DNA of 64,000 bases from Andalucia godoyi. Lineage: Eukaryota; Discoba; Jakobea; Jakobida; Andaluciidae. Made by a program: the position numbers and the translations under genes. Location of the stretch: the NCBI GenBank assembly GCA_009859145.1, contig VRVR01000038.1, forward strand, positions 62,001 to 126,000. Reading direction: 5' to 3'. The notes beneath the pieces are model-generated. The model saw nothing but the letters and a program-made list of their open reading frames with translations, did not search any database and was not told the DNA's origin. Shown here in pieces: positions 1-9,831 of this stretch; within the stretch, counting starts at the first letter, position 1, and each line of letters starts with the position of its first letter.

Positions 1-1715
1 CTCTTCCTCCCGTTCCGCAGTGGCAGCGTGGTGCTCTGATTGGTTCGGGCGCGTTTGGAAAAGTGTACCTGGGGCTCGATCTGGAATCCGGGCAACTGCT
101 TGCGGTCAAGGAAGTTGTGTTCCACGGAACAATCACAGCAATCCAGTCGCAGGTCACACAACTCATGCGAGAGATTTCGTTGATGCGGCAACTAGACCAT
201 CCAAACATTGTGCGGTACATTGGCGCAGAGAGGAAGAATGCATCTTTGTATATTTTAATGGAGTATGTACCAGGAGGGTCGCTTGAATCTCTTGTGCACA
301 AGTTTGGATCGCTGACAGAACGCGTGTGTCGTTTGTACACCATTCAGATGCTGCAGGGCCTGTCCTATTTGCATTCACACAAGATCCTGCATCGAGACAT
401 CAAGGGTGCAAACATCTTGGTGAACACGGACGGCACGATCAAGCTGGCGGATTTTGGTGCTTCGAAGCAACTGGCGGAAATGAAGACAATGACGGGCGCC
501 GATGGCTTCGCGTCCATGAAGGGGACGCCCTACTGGATGGCCCCGGAGGTCATCAAGCAAATATCGCATGGAAGGTCCGCGGACGTGTGGAGTGTCGGGT
601 GCACCGTCATTGAAATGGCCACTGGAAAACCCCCTTGGTCGGAATTCACGTCGATTGTCGCTGCCATGTTCCATATCGCAGACACAAACGACATGCCTGC
701 AATGCCCCCGACGTTCTCCGAGTTGGGTGTCGACTTTTTGCGGAGCTGTTTCATCCGGGATCCAAAGATGCGGCCGAATGCCGATGAGTGTCTCCAGCAT
801 CCGTGGATTACGCAGCAGTTCCAAGAAAGGAGAACCACCAATCCCAACCTTGCAAACTTGGCTGCGGCTGCGGCTGCGGGTTCGGGTTCGGGGAAGACGC
901 CTGCTAATGGCCATGTTCCGCCGACAAGTATCAACCTTATTCCTCCGTCTCCTGCGTCACGAACTGGAGGACTATTGTCAAATGGAAGTCTCAGCCCGTC
1001 GCGCGCATATGGCAGTTCCATTGGAGAGGAAGCCTCGACAGTTTCAGAGCTTGCGGCTGCTGGTGCAGAAGAGGACAGCGATGACGACCATGAAGATGAG
1101 GAAGAATTCGACAACGTCATTGATCTCGACGACCCCGATCAAGCCCGGATGGTGCAGAACCGTAAGAAGAACAACAAGAAGAAGAAGAAGAAGACGAAGG
1201 GCAAGAAGAAGCGCGACGAATCTATTCTTTCGCCATCCAACTTTCACGTGCAGGTTGAAGGCGAAGGAGCCGCGGCTTCAACAACGGACACTGGTTTGGG
1301 TGAGCCATCCAAGGATCGCAAACGTGTCCTTCTTCCGTCAAGTTCTCCGGAGCCCTCCACTTCCCCTGCTGGTTCCTCAAATGCGGCTTCGACACCGGGT
1401 GCCCCATCGTCATCATCATTACCCGCCACCGCCACCGCCACCGCCATCGCCCTTGCGCCTCCTTCCGATGATCCGCGGCAGAACATTGTCCCCGACGATC
1501 TCGATGGCGACGATCCTATCCAAGTACCCAAGAATCCGGAAATGCAGCAGAGCTCGATTCTCTTGTATCTGGATCAGAAATCAAAGCGCGACTCGATCCG
1601 GCTCATGGACCAAGACATGCTCAAGAACTGGAAACGCCTCAGTATGGGTCGCAACCAACTCCCAATCACCTCTCCCAGACCAACGCTCGACGACCTCTTT
1701 CAGTCCGATTCCTAA
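1..1715 (+). CDS. MAPKKK-type (NPK1/MEKK-like) protein kinase, 5' end outside window
   Basis: The reading frame is open from base 3, so the N-terminus lies upstream. It starts just before the glycine-rich loop (IGSGAFGKVYLG, bases 39-74). All catalytic landmarks follow: the lysine in LAVKEVVF, the HRDIKGANIL catalytic loop, DFG in LADFGASK, and APE in WMAPEVI. The lobe ends at QHPWI near base 810. The loop and the GTPYWMAPEV segment are typical of STE11-family MAPK kinase kinases of the NPK1/MEKK group, which phosphorylate MAPKKs. The roughly 300-residue tail is low complexity, with an acidic run near 1070-1135 and a lysine-rich run near 1165-1215 that could act in nuclear targeting or binding. 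Bases 1-20 are pyrimidine-rich and end in CAG, so a 3' splice site at base 20 is possible. Confidence 0.88.
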   Translation, partial: LPPVPQWQRGALIGSGAFGKVYLGLDLESGQLLAVKEVVFHGTITAIQSQVTQLMREISLMRQLDHPNIVRYIGAERKNASLYILMEYVPGGSLESLVHKFGSLTERVCRLYTIQMLQGLSYLHSHKILHRDIKGANILVNTDGTIKLADFGASKQLAEMKTMTGADGFASMKGTPYWMAPEVIKQISHGRSADVWSVGCTVIEMATGKPPWSEFTSIVAAMFHIADTNDMPAMPPTFSELGVDFLRSCFIRDPKMRPNADECLQHPWITQQFQERRTTNPNLANLAAAAAAGSGSGKTPANGHVPPTSINLIPPSPASRTGGLLSNGSLSPSRAYGSSIGEEASTVSELAAAGAEEDSDDDHEDEEEFDNVIDLDDPDQARMVQNRKKNNKKKKKKTKGKKKRDESILSPSNFHVQVEGEGAAASTTDTGLGEPSKDRKRVLLPSSSPEPSTSPAGSSNAASTPGAPSSSSLPATATATAIALAPPSDDPRQNIVPDDLDGDDPIQVPKNPEMQQSSILLYLDQKSKRDSIRLMDQDMLKNWKRLSMGRNQLPITSPRPTLDDLFQSDS

Positions 1716-2521
1716 CTGTTTTTCTTCTCTTTCTGTCGTCTCTTCATTTCAACTTTGGGTTCAACACAAACGGGAAAAAACGAAAAACTGCATTTCTAAC
1801 TGATTTTTGGTTTTGTTTTGTTTTGGTGGCTGTTGTTTTCTTTTCCCCCATCTTTCGTTTTATTATGATAGTCGCGAAGGGAAAGAGGAAAGAAAAAAAG
1901 AAAAAACGTGATGCAGAGCATCTGACTGTCGCCAGTGTGTTTGTTTGGGCAGCTTTCCTTCTTCGTCATCCTGAACATCCATTCATTCCGGTTGCATGAA
2001 AACTCCGTATTCTTCTCACTTGCTGCGGCTTGCTACTTGCTGGATCGTGACTTTGCGGCGACAAAACCAGCAAAGACTGCGACAGGCAGCACGACGAACT
2101 CTGCAATGTGTGAGATGTTTCGGACAAGCTGTCTCATTCCTGATACTCCTTTTTTTTCCCCTCCCTGTTTGTTTTTCCTTTTCCTTTTCTCTACTGTTTT
2201 CCTCTGCGCGCTGCGTATTGCGTGCTTTCTTTTCCCCCCAAATAAAATTACGATGAAAATCACACAACCCAAATTCAGAGGAGACTATGTGATAAAAGAA
2301 TCCGAGTCCAAGAAAGAAAAAACAAGAAACGAAAGCCTATTCAAACGAGGATAGCGTCTATTTCTACGCTCGACGATGGGTGTTGATGGAGTTTTTTTTA
2401 CAGTAGTTTTCAATGGAGCGAGTGTTTAAGTGGTAATTGTTTTTTACAGCAGGAAAAAGAAAAGAAAAGCGCGGGAGGAAGAAAAAACATCGTTGGTACA
2501 ACAACAACGCAGAGGGAATCA
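1716..2521. other. Intergenic, no gene recognised
   Basis: AT- and homopolymer-rich DNA between the kinase and the complex I gene. Short frames occur on both strands, but none has recognisable protein character. An AATAAA-type string near 2240 could serve 3' end formation; this is not demonstrable here. Confidence 0.5.
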
Positions 2522-2695
2522 CTAGTGATGTTTTTTCGATCCGAATCGCGCATGAGTTCGCTCTGCGATTTGGTCATAGGCGACGTACACAAGGAACAGT
2601 CCCACTCCAAGTCCAAATCCAGGAAATGCAAATCGAAAGTTTCCATTCAGCTTCGGGTGGTTTCTCCACGCATCATTCTTTCCGAAAAACCCCAT
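2522..2695 (-). CDS. NDUFB3: NADH dehydrogenase (complex I) B12/NDUFB3-like subunit
   Basis: A 57-residue protein starting at the ATG at 2695 (MGFFGKNDAWRNHP). The motif DAWRNHPKL followed by FRFAFPGFGLGVGLFLVYVAYDQ matches the plant and protist B12 pattern: an aromatic WR-HP motif, then FPG/TPG-LG and a single membrane helix. B12 is an accessory subunit of the membrane arm of mitochondrial complex I. The C-terminus is short and basic. The frame is open further upstream (to 2758) but without ATG, so I chose the internal methionine that puts WR-HP in the usual N-terminal position. Length suits the shorter members of the family. Confidence 0.72.
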   Translation of the reverse strand: MGFFGKNDAWRNHPKLNGNFRFAFPGFGLGVGLFLVYVAYDQIAERTHARFGSKKHH

Positions 2696-3029
2696 TGCGG
2701 CTGCCCCCTTGCTCTTGCTTGCTGACGCTTGCCAACTTACTTTCAAAAACAAACACAAAGGATGGATTATTCACTTAGTCAAAACATTTAAAGGTAGAAT
2801 GAAAGGCAAACCCCACCAATAAACTATGACAAATTATGCCAAACGGGAAGTTAGGGTTTTTTGTTGTTGTTGTTGTTGTTCTGTTTTCGATGATTGTCCA
2901 AAATACAAAACAACATCTACGACAGTTTCCTCGTTGTTGCGCTTGCACGGCTCTACGAACGTTTTATATGACGACCACTGAGATAAACAAAAGGTTTTAA
3001 AACTCTGTACAAGAATGAAGGCAGCGAAG
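2696..3029. other. Intergenic with a (GTT)n run
   Basis: Contains a short GTT microsatellite at about 2859-2880. No gene recognised. It holds the presumed 5' region of the complex I gene and the 3' region of the WD40 gene. Confidence 0.5.
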
Positions 3030-6000
3030 TCAGCAGCGCGTTCGGTTCTCAAACACGCGGATTTCGCCACGCACGTCGGTTGTGAGAATGAGGGCGTTCT
3101 TGGACGAGTCCGATCGAAACGGGACAAACATTGCATTGGTAAGCGCACACGTTGGTCCGTCATCCACTGGAGGAATGGCCTGCAACACGATCTTTTCTTC
3201 GGATATTGGATATCCGATCGTCACGCTTCTGGCCGAAGACCCGGAGGAGGCAGAGCCACCTAGCGCGTGAGCAGGACCAGCCTTTTTTCCAGAGGGGTCC
3301 GAAGACGCAGCAAAGATGTGCTTGGACTTTGCAGCAGCAGCGGCGGTGGCAGACGACGAAGAAGCCGCGGACGCCGTCGAAGCGGAGGAAGAGGGCAGCA
3401 CATGCGATGTGGGAGTGTTTGTTGCAACGGGCTGAAGCGTCGGGAGGTTGCAAGTGGCAACGAACGCCTCGTAATGTTTGTTCAGGTCCTTGCGATGCCC
3501 TGCGACGGCCGGGTTCGGAGAACTCCTCCAAATGTATACTTTTCCGTCGTCGGATCCCGAAACAATGTACGTGCCATTTTGCGAAAAGCCGCCAACGAGC
3601 TGCGACCGCTTGTTAATATAGCCGCGATACTTGCAGCCGCACGAAAAGTCATTGATGTTGAAGAGACGAATGCGCGAATCGTTGGTGGACACCAGCACCT
3701 TGTCACCATCTGGAGATACGGAAAACCCCGTAATCTTTGGCGGCGGTGCACCGCTGCGTTTCGGCTTGTCCAAAGTAGGGGAAGCGGACTCCTGGTCGTC
3801 ATCCAACTCGCGTCGCCACGGTCTTCGAATACGCTTCCACCACTTTCTTCGCTTCGACGTGCGAATCACATCGATCCTCGTGAGTGCGCGGAACCCAAAT
3901 GAGTCCTCCGCTTCCTTGCACACGAACAGCGACCATGTTCCCTCGAATGATCCGGTCATGATCAGAATCGGAGAAGTGCCGTGCTGGACTTGGGATGCAG
4001 GTGTCATCATAACAGACAGCGAGGTGAGGAAGTTCTTTGTGTCCAGCCAGTGAAGCACCTTTTTGCCCGGTATGTTCCACAGACGGAGGCGCTCGTCCAG
4101 GGAGACAGAAAAGAACATTTTTTCATTCAGCGGATGAAACGCAACTCCAGTAACAAAATCATCGTGCTTGAACATCCACAAGCATGCGTCGCGTGATATA
4201 TGCCATAAACGAACCGTGCGATCCATGGAACCAGAAATGACAAAATTCGATGGAGACCAATCCAGGCAAAATATATCGCCAGTGTGCCCCGTCCACTGCT
4301 TGAGCGGGATCTCCTTTACCAACTTGCGCTTCTCCGCAGCAGCTTGTGAATGCGTAGTTGTGGACGAGGAAGACGCCGATTTTGTCTCCCACTGGTCCTT
4401 GCTGCTGTCCGGAGCAAAGCTCTGCGGAGGCATGCTGCCGCCACCTGCAGCAAGCCCCGCATTCGCCGACGAAGACTGCGGAGTTATTGCGCCTCGATGA
4501 ATCTTCCAGACACGAACAATCCCATCTTGTCCTCCTGTGGCAAGATACTTTCCGGTATGAGAAAACTTTGCGGCCCAGATGGAGCCTGCATGCCCCGGTA
4601 GAGCCTGAATAAGTACTACATCCTTGAACTCCCGTTCTGAATTCTTGATATTCGACGACGTTCGCACATTCCAGCCTTGCGGTGGCAAGGAAATCTGATA
4701 CGCAAATCCGTGCGGATGCGATGGACTAAACGGAATATCTTTCGGCTCTGCAGATCCCGTGCCTTTAAAGAGACACCCGCCACACAAGAAGGCGGAACCC
4801 GTCTGCTGCTGCTCCTCCTCGCCTAGTAACCCTGTCGCAGAAGGAGGCGCGGCTCCAGAAGGCGTTGCTCCGCTAGAATCGTGTCCTTGGATCTGTTTCC
4901 CGGAAAGCTGTGGAGTGTTCGCAGCACTCTGAGATGCAAACTGAGCGGCTGCAGACGGTCGAACAGGACTTGGTAGGGTGCCACGAAAATCCCGATCACC
5001 CGTCTTGCGCAACGAACTGCCAGATGTGCCAGAGTGCATTCCGGATGACGGCGATTGGCTCCTGGAAAGCGACCGCAGTCGAGGCGATTCTGCTCTTCCG
5101 ATTGTTGAGCTGTTCGACGAATCTCTGTTCCGCATTGCGGCGGGTCCAAACGACGACCGCCTCGATCTCGAACCACCATTGTCCTCAACGTTGGAAACAT
5201 GTCGAGGATGCAGCGGATTTCCACGCATGGAAAACCTTCGATACATTGGATGAAGTCCAACTGGACTTGGATCAGGAGACGACGGAATTGGATACCCTTC
5301 CTCCTCGACTATCCTCGCTTCGCCACGGGAATCTGGTCCAAACGGACTGAAGTTCCGATCTCGCATAGCGCGATCGGCGTGTTCGAATTCATGATCCTCC
5401 TCCTCCTCCTCCTCATCATCATCATCATCATCACCAGCACGAACACCAGCACGAACACCAGCATCCGCATGTGCATGCGCATGCATGTCCGCGGCTGAAA
5501 CTGAGAAGCTACGTTCTGAATCCAGCTCCGGAAGAGTGAGTTCGCGCAGCGTTTCCTCGACAATGGCAGCTTCCATCTGCCTACGTGAAATCCGATCACT
5601 TGACTCTCTCCGAATGGACGACTGACGAAACTCAGCAGCCGCATCACTGGTTTCATTGCCGCTGCTACTAACACTACTGCTACTGATTACTGCTGACTTG
5701 TAATTGGCTGCGGCTACTGCAGCCGAGAGAGATGCAGCACCAGCAACAGATGATGAAGACGGCTGAAAGGGCGGGAGTGATGGATCCACGGGCAACGGAG
5801 ATTCTTCAATAGCTGGAGAATCCGGTATTGCGACTCTGCAAACCCCTGACGAAGCCGAGTCGATTGATGGATCTCGAAGAGGAAAAGGCGTCAAACAACT
5901 GATGCTGGATTGCCCGGTGTGATTAGCGTGCGCAGATAGCACCAACTTGTTGGGAAGCGGATCGGGACTTGTGAGAATCGAAATGGAGATATGGCCCATG

Positions 6001-6080
6001 TCTCCTTCGATTGCATCTTCAAACTGTTCATCTTCATCCGAGTCCGATTCAAACAACGAATGATGATTGCTTGAGATCAT
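3030..6080 (-). CDS. WDR44-like WD40 repeat protein
   Basis: 1016 residues from the ATG at 6080. Residues 1-470 are low complexity: acidic near the start, serine-rich, with a run of Asp then Glu near residues 217-230. WD40 repeats begin near residue 488 (LPGHAGSIWAAKFS) and run to the C-terminus. Diagnostic stretches include SMDRTVRLWHISRDACLW, KHDDFVTGVAFHPLNEK, SLDERLRLWNIPGKKV, STNDSRIRLFNIND and SGSDDGKVYIW. These match the WDR44 (rabphilin-11) family, whose animal member binds RAB11 and acts in endosome recycling. Orthologous function here is inferred; the Rab-binding region cannot be identified in the N-terminal half. Confidence 0.85.
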   Translation of the reverse strand: MISSNHHSLFESDSDEDEQFEDAIEGDMGHISISILTSPDPLPNKLVLSAHANHTGQSSISCLTPFPLRDPSIDSASSGVCRVAIPDSPAIEESPLPVDPSLPPFQPSSSSVAGAASLSAAVAAANYKSAVISSSSVSSSGNETSDAAAEFRQSSIRRESSDRISRRQMEAAIVEETLRELTLPELDSERSFSVSAADMHAHAHADAGVRAGVRAGDDDDDDEEEEEEDHEFEHADRAMRDRNFSPFGPDSRGEARIVEEEGYPIPSSPDPSPVGLHPMYRRFSMRGNPLHPRHVSNVEDNGGSRSRRSSFGPAAMRNRDSSNSSTIGRAESPRLRSLSRSQSPSSGMHSGTSGSSLRKTGDRDFRGTLPSPVRPSAAAQFASQSAANTPQLSGKQIQGHDSSGATPSGAAPPSATGLLGEEEQQQTGSAFLCGGCLFKGTGSAEPKDIPFSPSHPHGFAYQISLPPQGWNVRTSSNIKNSEREFKDVVLIQALPGHAGSIWAAKFSHTGKYLATGGQDGIVRVWKIHRGAITPQSSSANAGLAAGGGSMPPQSFAPDSSKDQWETKSASSSSTTTHSQAAAEKRKLVKEIPLKQWTGHTGDIFCLDWSPSNFVISGSMDRTVRLWHISRDACLWMFKHDDFVTGVAFHPLNEKMFFSVSLDERLRLWNIPGKKVLHWLDTKNFLTSLSVMMTPASQVQHGTSPILIMTGSFEGTWSLFVCKEAEDSFGFRALTRIDVIRTSKRRKWWKRIRRPWRRELDDDQESASPTLDKPKRSGAPPPKITGFSVSPDGDKVLVSTNDSRIRLFNINDFSCGCKYRGYINKRSQLVGGFSQNGTYIVSGSDDGKVYIWRSSPNPAVAGHRKDLNKHYEAFVATCNLPTLQPVATNTPTSHVLPSSSASTASAASSSSATAAAAAKSKHIFAASSDPSGKKAGPAHALGGSASSGSSARSVTIGYPISEEKIVLQAIPPVDDGPTCALTNAMFVPFRSDSSKNALILTTDVRGEIRVFENRTRC

Positions 6081-6140
6081 GAAGAAAACAAAAAAGGTTC
6101 ACCAAGGCTTCCTGTTCCTCCCTATTTGCTGAGTCTCTTT

Positions 6141-6177
<37 letters not shown>

Positions 6178-6774
6178 GGGGGGAAATCGGCTTTTTCACG
6201 CTTTAAAAACAAACACCCTTGGAATTTTTTACGCAATGCACATAGTAGATGCTTGAGAAAACGGTCCGAAAATATCGTATGCGTCGGGACTCGGGGGAAA
6301 CGGAAGAGCACGAATGAGCGAACACGATGGATGTTAGAAATGGATGGAGAAAGAAGATAAAGAAAAGGAAGATATGAAGAAGGAAACGAAGGCGAGAAGA
6401 AGGATGCGTTCGAGGTTTTCCAATGGAAGTCCAGTTTTTTCCTCGGCGATGAGTATCAAGTATTTGCCGCCAAATACCCGGCTCTCTTATCGGGAACAGG
6501 ATTGGTCAAATGCAAACTACCGTAGACATCACCGCGTTTTTTCCCGATCGGGGCATTATCGGGTGATTTTCGGCGAAACTTGTATGTTTCTCTCCCCGAA
6601 TTCACTCGCCAAAGAAAAAAACCGTACAAATTGATTTTCGAAAAAAGATTGATGCAGCTTTTTTTGATTTATATATATATATATTATTTTATCTGGGTCG
6701 CGTGTTTTTCACATTGTTATGGCTTAAGTCGTTTTGAAGACGGCGCAGGAAAGGTTTGAGGAAGGGGAGGGGGA
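6081..6774. other. Divergent intergenic region with CT run and palindrome cluster
   Basis: Lies between the minus-strand WD40 gene and the plus-strand HAD gene, so it should contain both promoters. A CT microsatellite occupies about 6147-6173. A cluster of ATCGGG/CCCGAT motifs and an inverted repeat sit at 6461-6563, and an AT run at about 6670-6685. A 96-codon frame at 6344-6634 has no recognisable features. Confidence 0.5.
6461..6563. promoter_or_regulatory. Cluster of short palindromes (possible transcription-factor sites)
   Basis: Seen directly: TATTTG-CCGC-CAAATA (6461-6476), ATCGGG at 6489-6494, the perfect 10-bp palindrome CCCGATCGGG at 6543-6552, and ATCGGG again at 6558-6563. The first resembles an E2F-type TTTGGCGGCAAA site, but no assignment is safe. 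The cluster lies 210-315 bp upstream of the HAD gene. Confidence 0.3.
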
Positions 6775-8058
6775 ATGGTGCGGTGTTGTGAGAAAATATC
6801 GGAGAAGGAAGCGGCGCAGATTGCGGCGTTGGAAATCCGAGGTGTGTTGCTTGACAAGGATGGGACTCTTGTGGATTTCCTTGGATTATGGGGCCCAACA
6901 TTCGTGTGCGCCACTTACAATTTCACGTGTCGCATAAGCAAAATGTTGGGTAAGTACCAACACCTCCACAACAACAACAACGGCAACGGCAACAACAACA
7001 ACAACAACGACAACGACAACGGCAACGGCAACAACAACGGCAACGACAACGACAACGACAACGGCAGCAGCAATCATGGTGTGAGCAGCAATGGGGATGT
7101 GTCGAGTGGGGACTTCTTTTCTGCCGATGAAAAATGGAGGGTTTGCTGCGATCTTTGCCAGTCTGTTGGACTCTGCATCAAGTTTCCCAATGGACACCAG
7201 AGCTACCATCAACACCACCCGTTCTTTTCAGCAGAGCCTCAGTATGAAAAAGACCAGATTTCACATGCGCAGTCTCTGTTACCGTTCCTGTCAATTCAGA
7301 GCAGCACGTCGTTGTTCGTAATTGGACGAACTGTGGAAATCGCCGACTGTTTTATTCGTGTTCTCCGCGGAAAATACTCACAATCGGAGCGTACCGAGGC
7401 TATGATTGCGCACGTCTTCCATGATTCACCGAACACAGAGATTGCTTCAATGTTGCGAGAACAGGTGTACACGTTTCAAGCACTGCAGTGGAACATTGCA
7501 CATGGAGCGTGGTTCTCCGGGCAGGAAAAGGTGTGCAAGGTGCTGCGCGCGATCAAGGAGCGAGGGTACACGCTTGGAGTGACGACACAGGATGAGAAGA
7601 TGTTCGCAATGTCGTGTTTGCGCGCCATGAAGCTCGTGATTGGCGACGAACGCGATGATGATAATGGTGACGGTGATTCGCGGCATGCGCGAGTAGATCT
7701 GTGTTCCTCTACTGCAGTGTTGCAAGAACCGCTAGTGGTGGCAGCCGATGAAGGATACGGAGAGAAGCCGCACCCAGGAATGGTATTTCGATTTGCTTCT
7801 GTCTCCAAGATTGATCCACGAAACATCTGCATTGTGGGAGACTCGGTAGATGACATGAAAATGGCATTTCGGTCCACCGTGCGGCTTTTTGTCGGGATTC
7901 TGTCTGGAGTGACCAGCGCTGCGGAATTCGACGAATGCCTCGAGTCCCTGAAATCGGAAGGACATCCTGTCGCATGCAACAATGATTCGGAGCCGGATCA
8001 TGAAACCGCGATCGTGTACCTAAACCACATCAGCGATCTTGCGCGGCTGCTTCCATAG
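6775..8058 (+). CDS. HAD-superfamily hydrolase (phosphoglycolate phosphatase-like)
   Basis: 427 residues from the ATG at 6775. Motif I, DKDGTLVD, is at about residues 28-35 with the nucleophilic Asp and the acid/base Asp. Motif II is the TT pair near residue 268, motif III the lysine in EKPHPGM near 330, and motif IV GDSVDDM near 355. This set defines a subclass-I HAD phosphatase acting on a small phosphorylated substrate that cannot be named from sequence. An Asn/Gly/Asp-rich stretch (bases 6964-7065) encoded by AAC/GGC/GAC repeats lies in the cap region. A GTAAGT string at 6951 could be a splice donor, but the frame stays open and proven introns here use GTATGT, so I keep it as coding. Confidence 0.8.
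   Translation: MVRCCEKISEKEAAQIAALEIRGVLLDKDGTLVDFLGLWGPTFVCATYNFTCRISKMLGKYQHLHNNNNGNGNNNNNNDNDNGNGNNNGNDNDNDNGSSNHGVSSNGDVSSGDFFSADEKWRVCCDLCQSVGLCIKFPNGHQSYHQHHPFFSAEPQYEKDQISHAQSLLPFLSIQSSTSLFVIGRTVEIADCFIRVLRGKYSQSERTEAMIAHVFHDSPNTEIASMLREQVYTFQALQWNIAHGAWFSGQEKVCKVLRAIKERGYTLGVTTQDEKMFAMSCLRAMKLVIGDERDDDNGDGDSRHARVDLCSSTAVLQEPLVVAADEGYGEKPHPGMVFRFASVSKIDPRNICIVGDSVDDMKMAFRSTVRLFVGILSGVTSAAEFDECLESLKSEGHPVACNNDSEPDHETAIVYLNHISDLARLLP
6964..7065 (+). repeat. AAC/GGC/GAC trinucleotide repeat inside the HAD gene
   Basis: Imperfect trinucleotide array encoding mixed Asn, Gly and Asp. Its length is a multiple of the codon, so variation would not shift the frame. Confidence 0.85.
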
Positions 8059-8065
8059 AGGATGC

Positions 8066-9088
8066 TCATGCAGGAGCAGGTATCGGCGTAGGCGCTGGTG
8101 CGGGAGCGGAAGTGGAAGCGGGAGCGGAAGTGGAAGCGGGAGCGGGAACTTGTGTTTGCGCAGGGCGCGGTCCCAAGTTGGCCATTACTGAAGTCGAGGG
8201 AGGCATCGTGGATGCCGATGGGTCGGTGGCTCTTGCGCGGGCCTCCCCTGCAGCTTGCATCATGCTTTCCAAATCCTCACCTCGCTCGAGTCTTTCTTCT
8301 GCCGCGAGTCGTCTGAGCACCCGAATGCCCACTTTAAACTGAAATGCAAGCATGATGATGACAATTCGCACGAGGAACAGAGGCGTAAATTCCACCAAGG
8401 CGTACCACACGAGTGTACCTGTGAGCAAGATCAGGAATGCATTCAGCCGCGTATCCGAGTCTCGCATTGCCGCTGAAATGCCCAGCATGTCGACGAGTAG
8501 ATTAAAGAGATGTAGTCCGATTGACATAGCCACACTCAAATCGCCAACTGAAATCGTCAGCAGGAGGATCAGCACGAGGAAACAAATGTCCATGGACAGC
8601 AAGAACACAAGCGACCGTTTCCTTCGAAGGTGCAGCAGCAATTCATAAGACGGAATTGTTGTTTCATAATCCACATCTTCCCAGATATGCGTGATGCGCG
8701 GGAAATTCGATGCCTGAAATCTGGCAAATGGAAACCCAAACCGCGTGAACAAAACACTCCGTTCACTCTGCAGCCGTCGCTCTTCAGCCTCTTCATTCAG
8801 CCTCGCTGTTTCTCTCGCCTCCGCTTCCGCAGCCTCCTTTGCAGGATCCACGGCCATTGATATTGATCCATCTGGATGAGAAACCAGAAACCGATCCGGA
8901 ATCGCAAATCCCGCCGACTCGGAAGCTTCCGACGATGACGGCTGTGAAGAAGATGACGGCTGTGAAGAAGAGTGCAAGTTCGACATGTCCGTCATTTCAA
9001 TCTGAACGCGATCCTCTGATCGGCTTGCAGACGACGCACTGCCACTACTTGGCGCTAAAAATGGCTCGTGATCGTAATCATGATCCCG

Positions 9089-9123
<35 letters not shown>

Positions 9124-9247
9124 GACCATACGGATCCGTCTCGGATGGTTGATCGTGGCTGCCAAGTAAACGCGGGTTCTCCTCATCCGTCGAGTGCCCC
9201 TGTACACGTTCATGTTTTCGATGCGCAGCCCTCCGAAAGAACGGCAT
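8066..9247 (-). CDS. Multi-pass membrane protein of unknown function
   Basis: 393 residues from the ATG at 9247 (MPFFRRAAHRKH); the frame extends upstream only with non-ATG codons. The N-terminal third is acidic and low complexity, with a run of 11 Asp. After HIWEDVDYETTIPSYELL there are about four hydrophobic segments, including SLVFLLSMDICFLVLILLL and FLILLTGTLVWYALVEFT, then a charged segment and an Ala/Pro-rich tail made of short repeats. I do not recognise the family. It ends 7 bp from the HAD gene, tail to tail, so the two transcripts probably overlap at their 3' ends. Confidence 0.7.
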
Positions 9248-9831
9248 GTTTTGAAATGTATGCACTACCCCTATCAAGAAAAAAAACACGTACACCAAAA
9301 AAGAACAATCTTTTCTCAATATATATATGTGTGTGTGTGTGTGTGTATGTGTGTGCGTGTATTAAATTTTCAACGAAAATGATGAAAATATGCAAAGGAA
9401 CCAAAAATGAAGCTCAGAGTTTGTTTCGCAAGTAGACGAAACCACCACCACACCCCACATCCTTATTGGACTCGTTTGAAAAAGGTTGGGTCTGCCTGAA
9501 GTCTAAACTACAGTTGATGGCGGGCAGGTCGGGGGCTGTCGGAGAATAAAAAGCAGCCAGCTTTTGGCAGGCAGGCAATGCGCTTCCCGCAAAGCGCAGG
9601 GCGCACGAAACGCACGAAACGCATGCAGTTTGTTCTGAGCATTCCTGAGCTCTGCCTTCTCTTTTATTTTTCTATCTTTGTTCTTGATTTCTTTTCTTTT
9701 CTTTTCTATTCTATTCTTTTCTTTTCTATTCTTTTCGTTAATTGAATCATTTTATTTTTATAGTTTGTCGCCATTTTGCTGTTGCTGTTGGGGATTTGAA
9801 AGAGAGGGAGATTTTGGGAAAGGATAATAAT
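9248..9831. other. Divergent intergenic region with AT/GT microsatellite
   Basis: Contains ATATAT then GT repeats at about 9319-9361 and a pyrimidine-rich TTTTC tract at 9660-9736 just upstream of the acyl-CoA synthetase. No gene recognised. Confidence 0.5.

Noticed and set aside
5309-5674. Minus-strand 121-codon frame with runs of Met and Arg
   Set aside because: Out-of-frame shadow of the WDR44-like gene's ATC and TCC repeats.
6964-7065. Intron in the HAD gene at GTAAGT (6951)
   Set aside because: The frame stays open through an in-frame trinucleotide repeat and all supported introns here use GTATGT; kept as a low-complexity coding insert.
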